Assembly: GCA_947581615.1 (NCBI GenBank)
Contig: CANPVD010000054.1
Span: 1-52,091, forward strand
Direction: 5' to 3'
Length of the DNA stretch: 52,091 bases
Origin: Candidatus Humimonas hydrogenitrophica
GTDB taxonomy: Bacteria > Gemmatimonadota > Gemmatimonadetes > Palauibacterales > Palauibacteraceae
The notes beneath the pieces were generated by a model. It was given only the letters and a program-made list of their open reading frames with translations, had not been told where the DNA came from and ran no database searches. This document shows positions 21,117-28,870 of the stretch, one piece after another (the stretch's first letter is position 1; each line of letters opens with the position of its first letter). Both the position numbers and the translations under genes were made by a program.

Positions 21117-21839
21117 ATGACCGACCCGACGCCGCCCCGCACCTCCTCCGAGCTCCGGCCCGTCCGCCTCGAGCTCGGAGCCGCCCCCTTCGCCGAGGGC
21201 TCCTGCCTCATCGAGGCCGGGCGCACGCGCGTCCTGTGCGCCGCCACCGTCCAGGAGGGCGTGCCGGCCTGGCGCGAGGGCCGCGGCGGGTGGGTGACCG
21301 GCGAGTACGCCATGCTCCCCCGCTCCACCGCCCGGCGCACCCCCCGCGAGCGGAGCGGCGCCGGCGGCCGGACCAAGGAGATCCAGCGTCTCATCGGCCG
21401 CTCCCTGCGGGCCGCGGTGGACCTCGGGGCGCTGGGCGAGCACACCGTGATCATCGACTGCGACGTGCTGGCGGCCGACGGCGGCACGCGCACCGCCTCG
21501 ATCACCGGCGGCTGCCTGGCCCTGTGGCAGGCGCTGGAGGGTCTGGTCGAAGCGGGAGCCGTGGACCGGAACCCCCTCCAGTCCCGGGTCGCCGCCATCA
21601 GCGTCGGGATCGTGGGCGGCGAGCCGTGGCTCGACCTGGACTACGAGCGCGACGTGACGGCCGACGTGGACATGAACGTGGTCGCCCTCGAGGACGGCCG
21701 CCTGGTCGAGGTGCAGGGCACCGCCGAGGGCGCCCCCTTCGCGCGGGACGAGCTGGACCGGCTCCTGGACCTGGCCCGGGCGGGCATCGACGAGCTGCTG
21801 GAGATGCAGCGGGAGATGATGGAGGGGATGGGGGCGTAG
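21117..21839 (+). CDS. rph: Ribonuclease PH
   Basis: This 240-aa phosphorolytic 3'-5' exoribonuclease trims tRNA 3' ends using inorganic phosphate. Family motifs are [52 protein letters not shown] (the RNA-binding and hexamer region), [19 protein letters not shown] (phosphate binding), [17 protein letters not shown] (active-site acidic residues) and [12 protein letters not shown]. Length matches the usual family size. AGGAG precedes the ATG. A TACACT -10-like hexamer lies at 21070-21075. It is convergent with the subtilase gene. Confidence 0.97.
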   Translation: MTDPTPPRTSSELRPVRLELGAAPFAEGSCLIEAGRTRVLCAATVQEGVPAWREGRGGWVTGEYAMLPRSTARRTPRERSGAGGRTKEIQRLIGRSLRAAVDLGALGEHTVIIDCDVLAADGGTRTASITGGCLALWQALEGLVEAGAVDRNPLQSRVAAISVGIVGGEPWLDLDYERDVTADVDMNVVALEDGRLVEVQGTAEGAPFARDELDRLLDLARAGIDELLEMQREMMEGMGA

Positions 21840-21878
21840 CGCGTCCGGGGCATCCGCCCGCGGGCGCCGCGGCCCAGC

Positions 21879-23099
21879 TCAGCGCTCGAGGGCGAGCTTC
21901 ACCGCCCGGGCGGCGTTCACCACGCCACCCGAGGCGACGCGCCCCCGGAGCGCCGGGAGCGGCGTGGCGCTGTCCAGGAGGACTTCTTTGAGCGCCACCG
22001 CGTCCAGGTCCGGCCGGACCGAGAGGACGAGCGCGGCCACGCCCGCCACCACGGGGCCGGCGTTCGACGTCCCGTCGGACACCGCGTACGTGGACAGGTT
22101 GTCGCGCAGGGCGGTGGTGAAATTCTGGCCGAGGGCGGCGATCTCGACCCGGCGCGCGCCGTAGTTCGAGCCCCGAAGCTGGCCACCGACCGAGTAGCGA
22201 TACAGCCGTCCGTCGAAGCCGACCTGGGCGACGCGGATCTGGTTGGGCAGGTCGAAGCACTGCGGATAGAGGCAGTTGGCGTCGTCGTCCAGGTCCCGGG
22301 CGTCGTTTCCCGCCCCGGTGACCAGCAGGACGCCGCGGTCGGCGGCATACTGGACCGCCTCTCGGAGCGGCAGGAGGATCCGGGGATCCGTCGTGTCCAC
22401 GAACCCGCTCCAGTTGATGATCCTCGCGCCGTTGTCGGCGGCGTATCGGATGGCCAGGGCGGCCCTGCGGACCCGGGCCGTGTCGACCTGGCCGCGCGGA
22501 ACCCCCTGCGCGCCGATCTTCAGAAGCATGAGGGACACGCTCCAGTCGACGCCGGCCACGCCGACGCCGTTGTCCCCGGCGGCTCCGATGATGCCGAGGG
22601 CCGGAGCGGAGTGCTGGTAGGGCTGGATGCGCGAGCGATCCATGCCGTCGAACACATACGGGTCCGGATCCGGATCGTCGAAGGCGAAGTCCCAGCCGAT
22701 CACGTCGTCGACGTAGCCGTCCCCGTCGTCGTCGACGCCGTTGGCGCTCCGCGGGAGTCCCCGCGCATCCGTGCCACTCTCGCCCGGGTTGTGCCAGAGG
22801 TTGGGGGCGATGTCCTCGTGCCGGTAGAAGAAGCCGTCATCGAGAACGGCCACGACGACCGAGCGCGACCCCGTGGTGACGGCCCAGGCTCCCGGCGCAT
22901 CCAGCGTGACGCCGGGCGCGACCTGCACGGTGTCCACCCCCGCGCCGTTGGAACGCCGCCGCATGGTGGCCGGCCCGGGAGCCGCGTAGAAGCTGAGCTG
23001 TTGCCGGAAGAGCGGGTCGTTCGGGATCCGCCGGGGCGGAGCCTCGGGCACAGCCGTCAGGAGGACGAGGACCAGGACCGGTGCCGACCGTCTCATCAT
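21879..23099 (-). CDS. Exported S8 (subtilisin-like) serine protease
   Basis: This 406-aa protein has a short hydrophobic signal (MMRRSAPVLVLVLLTAVPEA). The start at 23099 has GGAGG 6 nt upstream. The catalytic triad is intact although the motifs diverge: Asp87 in VVAVLDDGF, His163 in QHSAPALGI (the usual HGTHVAG is altered) and Ser345 in SDGTSNAGPVVAGVAAL. The oxyanion Asn265 is in TGAGNDA. An Asp-rich insertion GVDDDGDGYVDDVIGWDF (about 121-138) probably binds calcium, as in related subtilases. There is a short N-terminal segment but no clear I9 propeptide. It is divergent from padR, with the PadR-type palindromes in the shared region. Confidence 0.93.
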   Translation of the reverse strand: MMRRSAPVLVLVLLTAVPEAPPRRIPNDPLFRQQLSFYAAPGPATMRRRSNGAGVDTVQVAPGVTLDAPGAWAVTTGSRSVVVAVLDDGFFYRHEDIAPNLWHNPGESGTDARGLPRSANGVDDDGDGYVDDVIGWDFAFDDPDPDPYVFDGMDRSRIQPYQHSAPALGIIGAAGDNGVGVAGVDWSVSLMLLKIGAQGVPRGQVDTARVRRAALAIRYAADNGARIINWSGFVDTTDPRILLPLREAVQYAADRGVLLVTGAGNDARDLDDDANCLYPQCFDLPNQIRVAQVGFDGRLYRYSVGGQLRGSNYGARRVEIAALGQNFTTALRDNLSTYAVSDGTSNAGPVVAGVAALVLSVRPDLDAVALKEVLLDSATPLPALRGRVASGGVVNAARAVKLALER

Positions 23100-23194
23100 C
23101 GGGAACCTCCCACCCGCGATTCGGGAACGCCCGCTCACATCCGTATGGACGTCGGGCGACCCTGGTGCGTTTAGTCGCACACCTGCTCGGTCCG

Positions 23195-23234
23195 TTGACC
23201 TATCGCACGATACATTCTACGTTATCGTACGATA
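23195..23234 (+). promoter_or_regulatory. padR promoter with tandem palindromic operators
   Basis: TTGACC (23195-23200), a 17-bp spacer and TACGTT (23218-23223) form a promoter for padR. Two dyads overlap it. TATCGTACGATA (23223-23234) is a perfect palindrome, and TATCGCACGATA (23201-23212) is the same with one change. Their centres are 22 bp apart, about two helical turns, on the same DNA face. Location and symmetry point to autoregulation by the PadR protein and possibly control of the divergent protease gene. Confidence 0.7.
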
Positions 23235-23266
23235 TGTCGGACACACCCTGACGACGGAGCGGACCG

Positions 23267-23803
23267 ATGTCGCGGCCCCCCTGGGGCATGGACTGGAGCA
23301 ACTGGTGGGGCCAGTGGAGCCGTCACGGACGGAGCGGCACCCGTCCGCCCTTCTTCCAGTCGGGCGAGGTGCGGCTGGCGCTCCTCTCCCTCCTCTCCGA
23401 CCACCCGTCGCACGGCTACGGCCTCATGCGCCAGCTCGAGGAGCGCTCGGGCCGACTGTACTCGGCCAGCGCGGGCACGGTCTATCCAGTCCTCCAGCAG
23501 CTCGAGGACGAGGGACTCATCGTCGGGGAGCGGGCGGAGGGGAAGACGGTCTACACGCTCACGGACTCCGGCCGGCGCGAGGTCGAGGCCGAGAGCGAGC
23601 GGATCGAAGCCATCTGGGAGCGGGCCGACAGGTGGCAGGAATGGGGCGACGTGCTCAGCGCCGGCACGGTCCCCGTCGCCATGGCCGTGAGCCGGGTCGT
23701 GAGCGCGGCGTTCCGGGCCGTGCGCGAGGACCCGGACCTCGGAGACCGTGTATGCGACATCCTCGAACGAGCGGCCTCGACGATCCGTTCGGCCCGGACC
23801 TGA
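23267..23803 (+). CDS. PadR-family transcriptional regulator
   Basis: This 178-aa protein has a PadR winged helix at about 33-110: FQSGEVRLALLSLLSDHPSHGYGLMRQLEERSGRLYSASAGTVYPVLQQLEDEGLI and VYTLTDSGRREVEAE. A C-terminal helical dimerisation segment follows. The N-terminal 28 residues are Trp/Arg rich (MSRPPWGMDWSNWWGQWSRHG), an extension often seen in class-2 PadR proteins. GGAGC lies upstream of the ATG. It is followed 13 nt downstream by a small membrane-anchored protein, which is probably co-transcribed and a likely target. Confidence 0.92.
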   Translation: MSRPPWGMDWSNWWGQWSRHGRSGTRPPFFQSGEVRLALLSLLSDHPSHGYGLMRQLEERSGRLYSASAGTVYPVLQQLEDEGLIVGERAEGKTVYTLTDSGRREVEAESERIEAIWERADRWQEWGDVLSAGTVPVAMAVSRVVSAAFRAVREDPDLGDRVCDILERAASTIRSART

Positions 23804-23816
23804 AGCGGAACCTTTC

Positions 23817-24125
23817 ATGCACTTTGACGGCGGCACTCTGATACCGATCATCGCCCTCAGCATCCCGCTGGTGGCGCTGATCGGAAAGCGCATCGTGGAA
23901 CCCCTGGCCGAGGCCCTGATGCACTCGGCCGGGCCCGGCAAGGAGCCGGCCGACCCGGACGCCCGGCGCGAGCTCGAGGAGCTCCGCGACCGGCTGGACG
24001 GGCTGGAGAAGGCGCTGTCGCGGGTGGAGGAGGAGCAGGCGTTCCAGCGCGCGCTCCAGACCGGGGAGACGTTCGGCGCGGCCGACGACGCCCCCCGGAT
24101 CGCGGGCGGGTCGCGGCGAGGCTGA
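23817..24125 (+). CDS. Small membrane protein with cytoplasmic coiled coil
   Basis: This 102-aa protein has one N-terminal membrane helix (about 7-24, GTLIPIIALSIPLVALIG) followed by a charged heptad-like helix (ARRELEELRDRLDGLEKALSRVEEEQAFQRAL, about 49-80). Its size and layout recall PspB-like proteins, but I see no diagnostic PspB motif. It lies 13 nt after padR on the same strand. PadR proteins often control such small membrane partners; the role here is unknown. Confidence 0.75.
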   Translation: MHFDGGTLIPIIALSIPLVALIGKRIVEPLAEALMHSAGPGKEPADPDARRELEELRDRLDGLEKALSRVEEEQAFQRALQTGETFGAADDAPRIAGGSRRG

Positions 24126-24165
24126 CCCCGCCGGCTTCCGGGACCAGCGTCCGGATCGGCCGCCC

Positions 24166-24375
24166 TCAGCCTCCGGTCACGAGCTTCACCGCGACGTCCC
24201 CCACCACCTGCAGCGATTTCGCCGACACCCTGTCCGGTGTGTCCTCGAGCGTGTGGTGCCACCCGTCGCGGTGCATCGCGTCCCTGGGCCCGTAGTCGTA
24301 GTCGATCACGTCGATCACGCGGACGCCGCGCTCCAGGAACGGCACCTGGTCGTCGACGACGCTCTCGACTTCGCT
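24166..24375 (-). pseudogene. 3' remnant of an M28 peptidase / glutaminyl-cyclase-like gene
   Basis: On the minus strand a frame without a start codon encodes 69 residues that read as the C-terminus of an M28 zinc peptidase: VDDQVPFLERGVRVIDVIDYDYGP, WHHTLEDTPDRVSAKSLQVVGDV, then a TGA. The His after Trp corresponds to a zinc ligand of the family. The frame begins directly after the TAG of the DUF2182 gene (24376-24378), and no N-terminal part exists upstream. The remnant has no in-frame stops, so the truncation looks recent. Confidence 0.85.
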
Positions 24376-25212
24376 CTACAGGGCGCCCACCATGAGCACC
24401 GTGCCCCACACGGCCAGGCCCACGCCGGACACGCGGGCGAGATTCCGACCCCCGGGAAGCGCCTTCTCGGCCAGGACGAGGACGGCCAGCGCCGCGCACC
24501 AGGCCACGTTCATGACCCCGGCCACGAGCATGAGCGCCATGAGGAGCCAGCAGCAGCCCACGCAGTAGGCGCCGTGGCCCATCCCCATGCGCACCGCCCC
24601 GGACGGACCCTCACGCCACTCCGACAGGAGGAAGCCGACCGGCGTGCGGCAGTGACGCAGGCAGGCGTCCTTGGCCGAGGAGAACTGGAACACGCCGGCC
24701 CCCAGGAGGAGAGCGCCCCCCAGCCACGGACTGGCCGTGCGCATCCCCGGACCCATGAGCGCCGCCGAGCGCAGGCCCCACTGGACCAGCGCCGCCCCCA
24801 CGCTGAACGCGGTCCACACGAGCAGATAGCCGCCCAGGAAGGCCGCGGTCGCCGCCCATGGCGCCGCCCCGTTCCGCCGCCGCTCCAGGTTCGAAAAGGT
24901 GATCGCCATCGGCATGGTGGAGGGCGTCATCATGGCGACCATCATCACGCTCCACATCAGCGCCACGACGCCCACCTGGGCCAGGCTCCAGGAGCCGATG
25001 GCGGGGACGAACAGCGGCGAGCCCGGACGGCCCATGCGGCTTCCTAGCCCGCCCACCACGAGCGCCGCGAGCAGCGTGACGGCGACCAGCCCCGCCAGGA
25101 CGACCGCCCGGTCGAGGGGGAGGACCGGCCCCGGGCGCCGGAGCGGCCGCCCGCCCCGCCCCGCCCGAGCTACTTCCTCCGGCCCGGCGATTCGGGCCTC
25201 AGTCGGCGGCAT
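24376..25212 (-). CDS. DUF2182 predicted metal-binding membrane protein
   Basis: This 278-aa polytopic protein has the DUF2182 signature: a helix with MWSVMMVAMMTPSTMPMAI, then GGYLLVWTAFS, FSSAKDACLRHCRTP, MGHGAYCVGCCWLLMALMLVAGVMN and EKALPGG. The Met-rich helix and conserved Cys residues underlie the predicted metal binding of the family; function is unknown. The ATG at 25212 overlaps the end of the DUF1326 gene by 14 nt, implying translational coupling. These two families are commonly neighbours. The gene ends exactly at the boundary with the M28 remnant, so this end of the operon marks a recombination junction. Confidence 0.88.
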   Translation of the reverse strand: MPPTEARIAGPEEVARAGRGGRPLRRPGPVLPLDRAVVLAGLVAVTLLAALVVGGLGSRMGRPGSPLFVPAIGSWSLAQVGVVALMWSVMMVAMMTPSTMPMAITFSNLERRRNGAAPWAATAAFLGGYLLVWTAFSVGAALVQWGLRSAALMGPGMRTASPWLGGALLLGAGVFQFSSAKDACLRHCRTPVGFLLSEWREGPSGAVRMGMGHGAYCVGCCWLLMALMLVAGVMNVAWCAALAVLVLAEKALPGGRNLARVSGVGLAVWGTVLMVGAL

Positions 25213-25801
25213 ACCGGAAGGGCGAGTAGAAGCCGGTGCGGTCCGAAAGCTCCCAGTCGTACCCGTGGTCCTGGTAGCGCATGCCGTCCGAGCGGCAGGC
25301 AACCGCCGGGAATCCGGGCGCGATGCAGAGCGGGTGGCCACTGATCGTCACGTCGCCCTCGGGACCGTCGATGGCGTGGATGGCGGCCTCGGCCACGTCC
25401 CCCACCCGCACCGAGCGGCTCCGGCCCTCCGCCTCGTACTCGATCGGCACCGCCGCGACGCCGAGCACCTCACCGATGTGCTGCGCGAGACGCGCGGGAT
25501 GGCCGCCGGCCTGGCCCGCGAAGATCGTGGTGAGCGCCTGGCGCTGCGCCTCGGTGGCCCGCTCGTCCAGGTAGAGGGCCGCCTTCCACGGCACTTTCGC
25601 CATGTGCCCCTGGCTGTCCACGGCCAGCGCCACGTTGAGCCCGTCCAGCGCCACGTCGCCGAAGCCGCCCTCGTCCACGTGCCAGGCGAGGAGCACCGTG
25701 CAGTCCTCCTCGGTCGGCGGGCTCAGGAACACGCACGGGCAGGCGGACTCGCAGTTGCAGGTCTCGAAGTAGCTTCCCTCGAGGCTCCAGCCTTCGGACA
25801 T
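25199..25801 (-). CDS. DUF1326 domain protein
   Basis: This 200-aa protein opens with SLEGSYFETCNCESACPCVFLSPPTEEDC, the Cys-rich hallmark of DUF1326 (four or five Cys that may bind a metal). It also contains VALAVDSQGHMAKVPWKAALYLDERATEAQRQAL and IFAGQAGG. No signal peptide is seen, so it is probably cytoplasmic. AGGAGGGAG before the ATG gives a very strong ribosome site. It lies 30 nt after the tetR stop and overlaps the DUF2182 gene, forming a three-gene operon. The activity is not known; pairing with a predicted metal-binding membrane protein suggests metal handling. Confidence 0.9.
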   Translation of the reverse strand: MSEGWSLEGSYFETCNCESACPCVFLSPPTEEDCTVLLAWHVDEGGFGDVALDGLNVALAVDSQGHMAKVPWKAALYLDERATEAQRQALTTIFAGQAGGHPARLAQHIGEVLGVAAVPIEYEAEGRSRSVRVGDVAEAAIHAIDGPEGDVTISGHPLCIAPGFPAVACRSDGMRYQDHGYDWELSDRTGFYSPFRYAAD

Positions 25802-25831
25802 GGCATCTCCCTCCTATCGAGGTCGAGTGGT

Positions 25832-26503
25832 CTACGAGGCCCGCGACAGCTCGGGAATGCGGGCCTCGAGCGAAATCCTGTAGCGCCGGATGCCGGTGGC
25901 GATGCGGGCGGGATCGTCGTGGGCGCGCGCCATGATGACGGCGCCCTCGATCACCACGAGCGTCTCCTCCGCGAGCGCGGCCGCTTCCTCCTCGTCCAGG
26001 ACGACGGCCAGGAAGACGGGCGTGAGCCGGGCCACCAGCTCGTCGAACAGCTCCGCCACCCTGGCGTGGATGGCCGGACTGGTCTCGCCCAGCTCGGCGG
26101 CGAACGTCCCGAGCAGGCAGCCTTCCGCCCAGAACTCGGGCGCGATCGCCTCCAGGTGGTCGAAGAAGCCCCGCAGGCGCTCGACCGGGTCCTCGATGCG
26201 CACGTAGCCCCCCGCGCGCACCCGCTCCACGCCTTCCCGGTGGAAGGCCTCGAGTACCGCGAGACCGAACCCCTCCTTGCTGTCGAAGAAGTGGTAGAAG
26301 CTCCCCTTGCTCACCCCGGATGCCGAGCAGATGTCGTCGACGGAGGTGGCGGAGTAGCCACGCGCCAGCATGAGGTCGTGCCCGGAGGCGAGGAGCTTCT
26401 CCCGCGTGGCGTCGCCGCGGCTCGGGCGCGCGGAGGGGGCCGGCTCGGCGGAGGCCGCAGTCCGGGATCCGTCCTCGTGGCTGCCTGGGGTCCTGATCAT
26501 CAT
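25832..26503 (-). CDS. TetR-family regulator, first gene of tetR-DUF1326-DUF2182 operon
   Basis: This 223-aa protein has an N-terminal extension of about 30 residues and then a TetR HTH (TREKLLASGHDLMLARGYSATSVDDICSASGVSKGSFYHFFDSKEGF). The ligand-binding helices include GCLLGTFAAELGE, as in TetR_C-type thiol- or dye-responsive subfamilies. The start is the first of two ATGs (26503, 26500). There is no Shine-Dalgarno sequence; the -10 hexamer ends only 6 nt before the ATG, so the mRNA is probably leaderless. The operator lies inside the promoter spacer, which implies autorepression of the whole operon. Confidence 0.9.
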   Translation of the reverse strand: MMIRTPGSHEDGSRTAASAEPAPSARPSRGDATREKLLASGHDLMLARGYSATSVDDICSASGVSKGSFYHFFDSKEGFGLAVLEAFHREGVERVRAGGYVRIEDPVERLRGFFDHLEAIAPEFWAEGCLLGTFAAELGETSPAIHARVAELFDELVARLTPVFLAVVLDEEEAAALAEETLVVIEGAVIMARAHDDPARIATGIRRYRISLEARIPELSRAS

Positions 26504-26509
26504 GGGAGC

Positions 26510-26538
26510 ATAGTAAACCGACCGGTCGGTATAGTCAA
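26510..26538 (-). promoter_or_regulatory. tetR operon promoter with palindromic operator in the spacer
   Basis: On the minus strand TTGACT (26538-26533), a 17-bp spacer and TACTAT (26515-26510) form a good sigma70 promoter. The spacer contains the perfect 14-bp palindrome ACCGACCGGTCGGT (26517-26530). Only 6 nt separate the -10 from the ATG at 26503. A repressor bound here would occlude RNA polymerase. Confidence 0.8.
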
Positions 26539-26581
26539 GCCCACACCCATCCCCGCCCGCACCCTGCACCGGCACGTCGTA

Positions 26582-26599
26582 CTCACCGCGCGCGGTGAG
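26582..26599. repeat. 18-bp perfect palindrome
   Basis: CTCACCGCGCGCGGTGAG reads the same on both strands. It lies between the tetR promoter and the end of the acylase gene. With no loop and no T-tract it resembles a protein-binding dyad more than a terminator, although it could still fold as a weak transcript end for the acylase gene. Confidence 0.5.
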
Positions 26600-26637
26600 G
26601 CGTGGTGCGCTCCCGGCGCGTGGCGAGGTGGCCCGGC

Positions 26638-28770
26638 TCAGCCTCCGCCCGCTCCGGGCACCTCGACCTTCTCCGCGTGCGCTCGGACCTGCGCCCGGGT
26701 GAGCCACAGGGGGCGCAGCCGCTGCTCCGCCTCCAGCGAGAGCTGGTCCCGGTCGTGGGGCGAGCCGGGCCGCGTCGAGTTGCCGTAGGTGAGCAGCGCG
26801 CGCGCGTGAGGACCGTCCGGGGCGAAGTCGATCACGGCCACCCAGCTGTCGCCGCCCTCGGGGTACATGGTCTTCTTCCCCTTCGTGGGGACCCACCACA
26901 GGACGTGGAATACGCCCAGCGGGCTCCCGACGGCGCCGCTCCCCGCCCGGTCGCCCAGCCGGTGCACCGCTCCCCACGAGACGTCCAGCGACCCGTACCG
27001 GGACTCGACCTTCCGAGCCGCCGAATCCAGCGTCGCGACCGCGGCCGCCGGCCGGGCGAGCCCGGAGGGCGTGGACAGGGGTGCGTCGGGCCGCCAGGGG
27101 TGCGCGAAGAACGTCGCCGCCTTCCCTTGCCGGAGCGCCCGCCGGATCCAGGCGTCGAACAGGACGGCGCCGCGGCTGTCCGCGTCCACGGCACGGTTCC
27201 ACCGCGACAGCACGCCGGCCGCGCGTTCCGCCAGCGAGTCGCCCGAGCCGCGCGCGGCCCGCAGGAGGTCGGGGAGCACCAGGTCGGTCAGGTGCGCGTG
27301 GTTCGCGTAGTGCATGCGGATCAGCTCCTGGTAGCTGATGCTGCTGTCCGCCTCCAGCAACGACAGCGCCTCCTCCTCCCGCACGTTGAGCGACACCGGC
27401 GCCAGGTAGGCGGGATACTCGCCGGGCTGAAGTGCCTGCGGCAGCGTCGCGAACCATGGCGGCGAGTTCGAGTTCTGGATGAAGCCGGAGGGCGGGTCGA
27501 CGAGCCGGGGCAGAGAGTCGAACGAAAGGATGCCGTGCCACATGTCGGCCGCCGAGTCGCCCGGCAGATCCTCCTGCCAATAGGCGAAGTCGCCGTGCGA
27601 CCGCCGGGGCACCCGCCCCGCGAAGAAGTAGAGGATGTGCCCGTCCCGGTCGGCATAGGAGACATTGAACATCGGGAGGCCCATCTCGCGCAGCGCCGCC
27701 TGGAAGGACGCCAGGTCGTGCGCTCGGCCCATGTCCCACCACTCCCGAAGCGCGAGGCCGCCCGACAGTGCCGGCGTCCGGACGGCCAGGGCCGTGCTGT
27801 CGCCCATCGCGAGGACCGGCCCCTGCACGGAACGCCGCAGCGTGATCGGCTCGCGCCGCACCGTTCCATCCGTCTGTTTGATCCTGAGCGTGTCCGGACG
27901 AGTCTCGAAGCGCTGCACGCCCCCTTCCCAACGGTAGCCGCCGGGTGCGAGCCGCAGCCGATAGGTGTCGAGGGCGTCGATCGTGTTCACCGTGTGGGAC
28001 CAGCCCAGGTCCGCGTTGAAGCCGATGGCGATCTCCGGAAGCCCGATGAGCGTGGCCCCGTACAGCTCGCCCGCCGGGGAGGTGAGCTGGGCCTCGGTGA
28101 AGTGCATGAAGTCGACGTTCCAGGGAAGATGCGGGTTCTGGAGCAGCATGGCGTGCCCGTCGGCGGACCGGGCGGGCCCGATGGCCCACGTGTTGGATCC
28201 GGGCGCCGCACCGCCGGCCTTCCGGGCCGGAAGGCCGGCGAAGTCGACCACGGGCGTCCCGCTCCCGGTCAGCGCCACGAAGGTAAATTGGATGCGGTCT
28301 TCGTGCGCCAGCACGTCCCCCGGCGTCACCGGCAGCACGACGGCCAGCGAGTCGGAGATCGCGTCGGGGTGGGTACGCGCGTACGCGTCGATGCCGGCGG
28401 CGAACGCGGCCACGTAGATCTGGAGGTGCGGGGGCAGGCTGTCGACCTGTGCGGCCCCGAGTGCCGGCAGCCCGAGCGCCCGGACCAGCCGGTCGGAGGC
28501 CGCGTACTGATTCCCCCAGTACTCCGCCCCCCGCCCGCGAGCGAGGCCGTACAGGCGGAGAATGGCGTCGCCGTGCTCCTCGGCCTGGGCCCACCCGAAG
28601 GCGTAGCCCATCGCACTGTCGGTGGGCGCGTAGACGTGCGGCACGCCCCACGTGTCCCACACGATGCGGGTCGAGTCGGGGCTCTGCGCAGCCAGGCTCC
28701 GCGGAGACGGCAGCGCGGCGAGGACGAGGAGGAGGGCGGACGGAAGGACGATGCGAGCGGGCGAGCGCAC
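26638..28770 (-). CDS. Penicillin-acylase-family Ntn hydrolase
   Basis: This 710-aa exported protein belongs to the penicillin/acyl-homoserine-lactone acylase family. These proteins are synthesised as a precursor and cleaved autocatalytically to expose an N-terminal Ser. The alpha part has WDTWGVPHVYAPTDSAMGYAFGWAQAEEHGDAILRLYG. The nucleophile is Ser192 in APGSNTWAIGP, followed by LLQNPHLPW and FNADLGWSHTVNT. The signal peptide is SPARIVLPSALLLVLAALPSPRSLAAQ. The GTG at 28770 is chosen because GGAGG lies 6 nt upstream; the longer frame upstream is Arg-rich and non-coding in character. Substrate cannot be told from sequence; amides such as acyl-peptides or AHLs are typical. Confidence 0.92.
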   Translation of the reverse strand: MRSPARIVLPSALLLVLAALPSPRSLAAQSPDSTRIVWDTWGVPHVYAPTDSAMGYAFGWAQAEEHGDAILRLYGLARGRGAEYWGNQYAASDRLVRALGLPALGAAQVDSLPPHLQIYVAAFAAGIDAYARTHPDAISDSLAVVLPVTPGDVLAHEDRIQFTFVALTGSGTPVVDFAGLPARKAGGAAPGSNTWAIGPARSADGHAMLLQNPHLPWNVDFMHFTEAQLTSPAGELYGATLIGLPEIAIGFNADLGWSHTVNTIDALDTYRLRLAPGGYRWEGGVQRFETRPDTLRIKQTDGTVRREPITLRRSVQGPVLAMGDSTALAVRTPALSGGLALREWWDMGRAHDLASFQAALREMGLPMFNVSYADRDGHILYFFAGRVPRRSHGDFAYWQEDLPGDSAADMWHGILSFDSLPRLVDPPSGFIQNSNSPPWFATLPQALQPGEYPAYLAPVSLNVREEEALSLLEADSSISYQELIRMHYANHAHLTDLVLPDLLRAARGSGDSLAERAAGVLSRWNRAVDADSRGAVLFDAWIRRALRQGKAATFFAHPWRPDAPLSTPSGLARPAAAVATLDSAARKVESRYGSLDVSWGAVHRLGDRAGSGAVGSPLGVFHVLWWVPTKGKKTMYPEGGDSWVAVIDFAPDGPHARALLTYGNSTRPGSPHDRDQLSLEAEQRLRPLWLTRAQVRAHAEKVEVPGAGGG

Positions 28771-28870
28771 GGCGAGCCTCCGGTGACGGGCATCTCGTGT
28801 CGAAGAGAGTGACACCCGAGGATGGTCGCCGGCCGGCGTACGGGGCAACACCCGCGACCGCACGGAGCGC

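Noticed and set aside
24126-24400. IS element or integrase scar at the M28 remnant
   Set aside because: No terminal inverted repeats, target duplications or transposase fragments are visible on either side.
25832-28660. Apparent 942-aa fusion of an Arg-rich region to the TetR protein
   Set aside because: The upstream part is antisense-frame shadow of the acylase gene; promoter, operator and ATG at 26503 define the real start.
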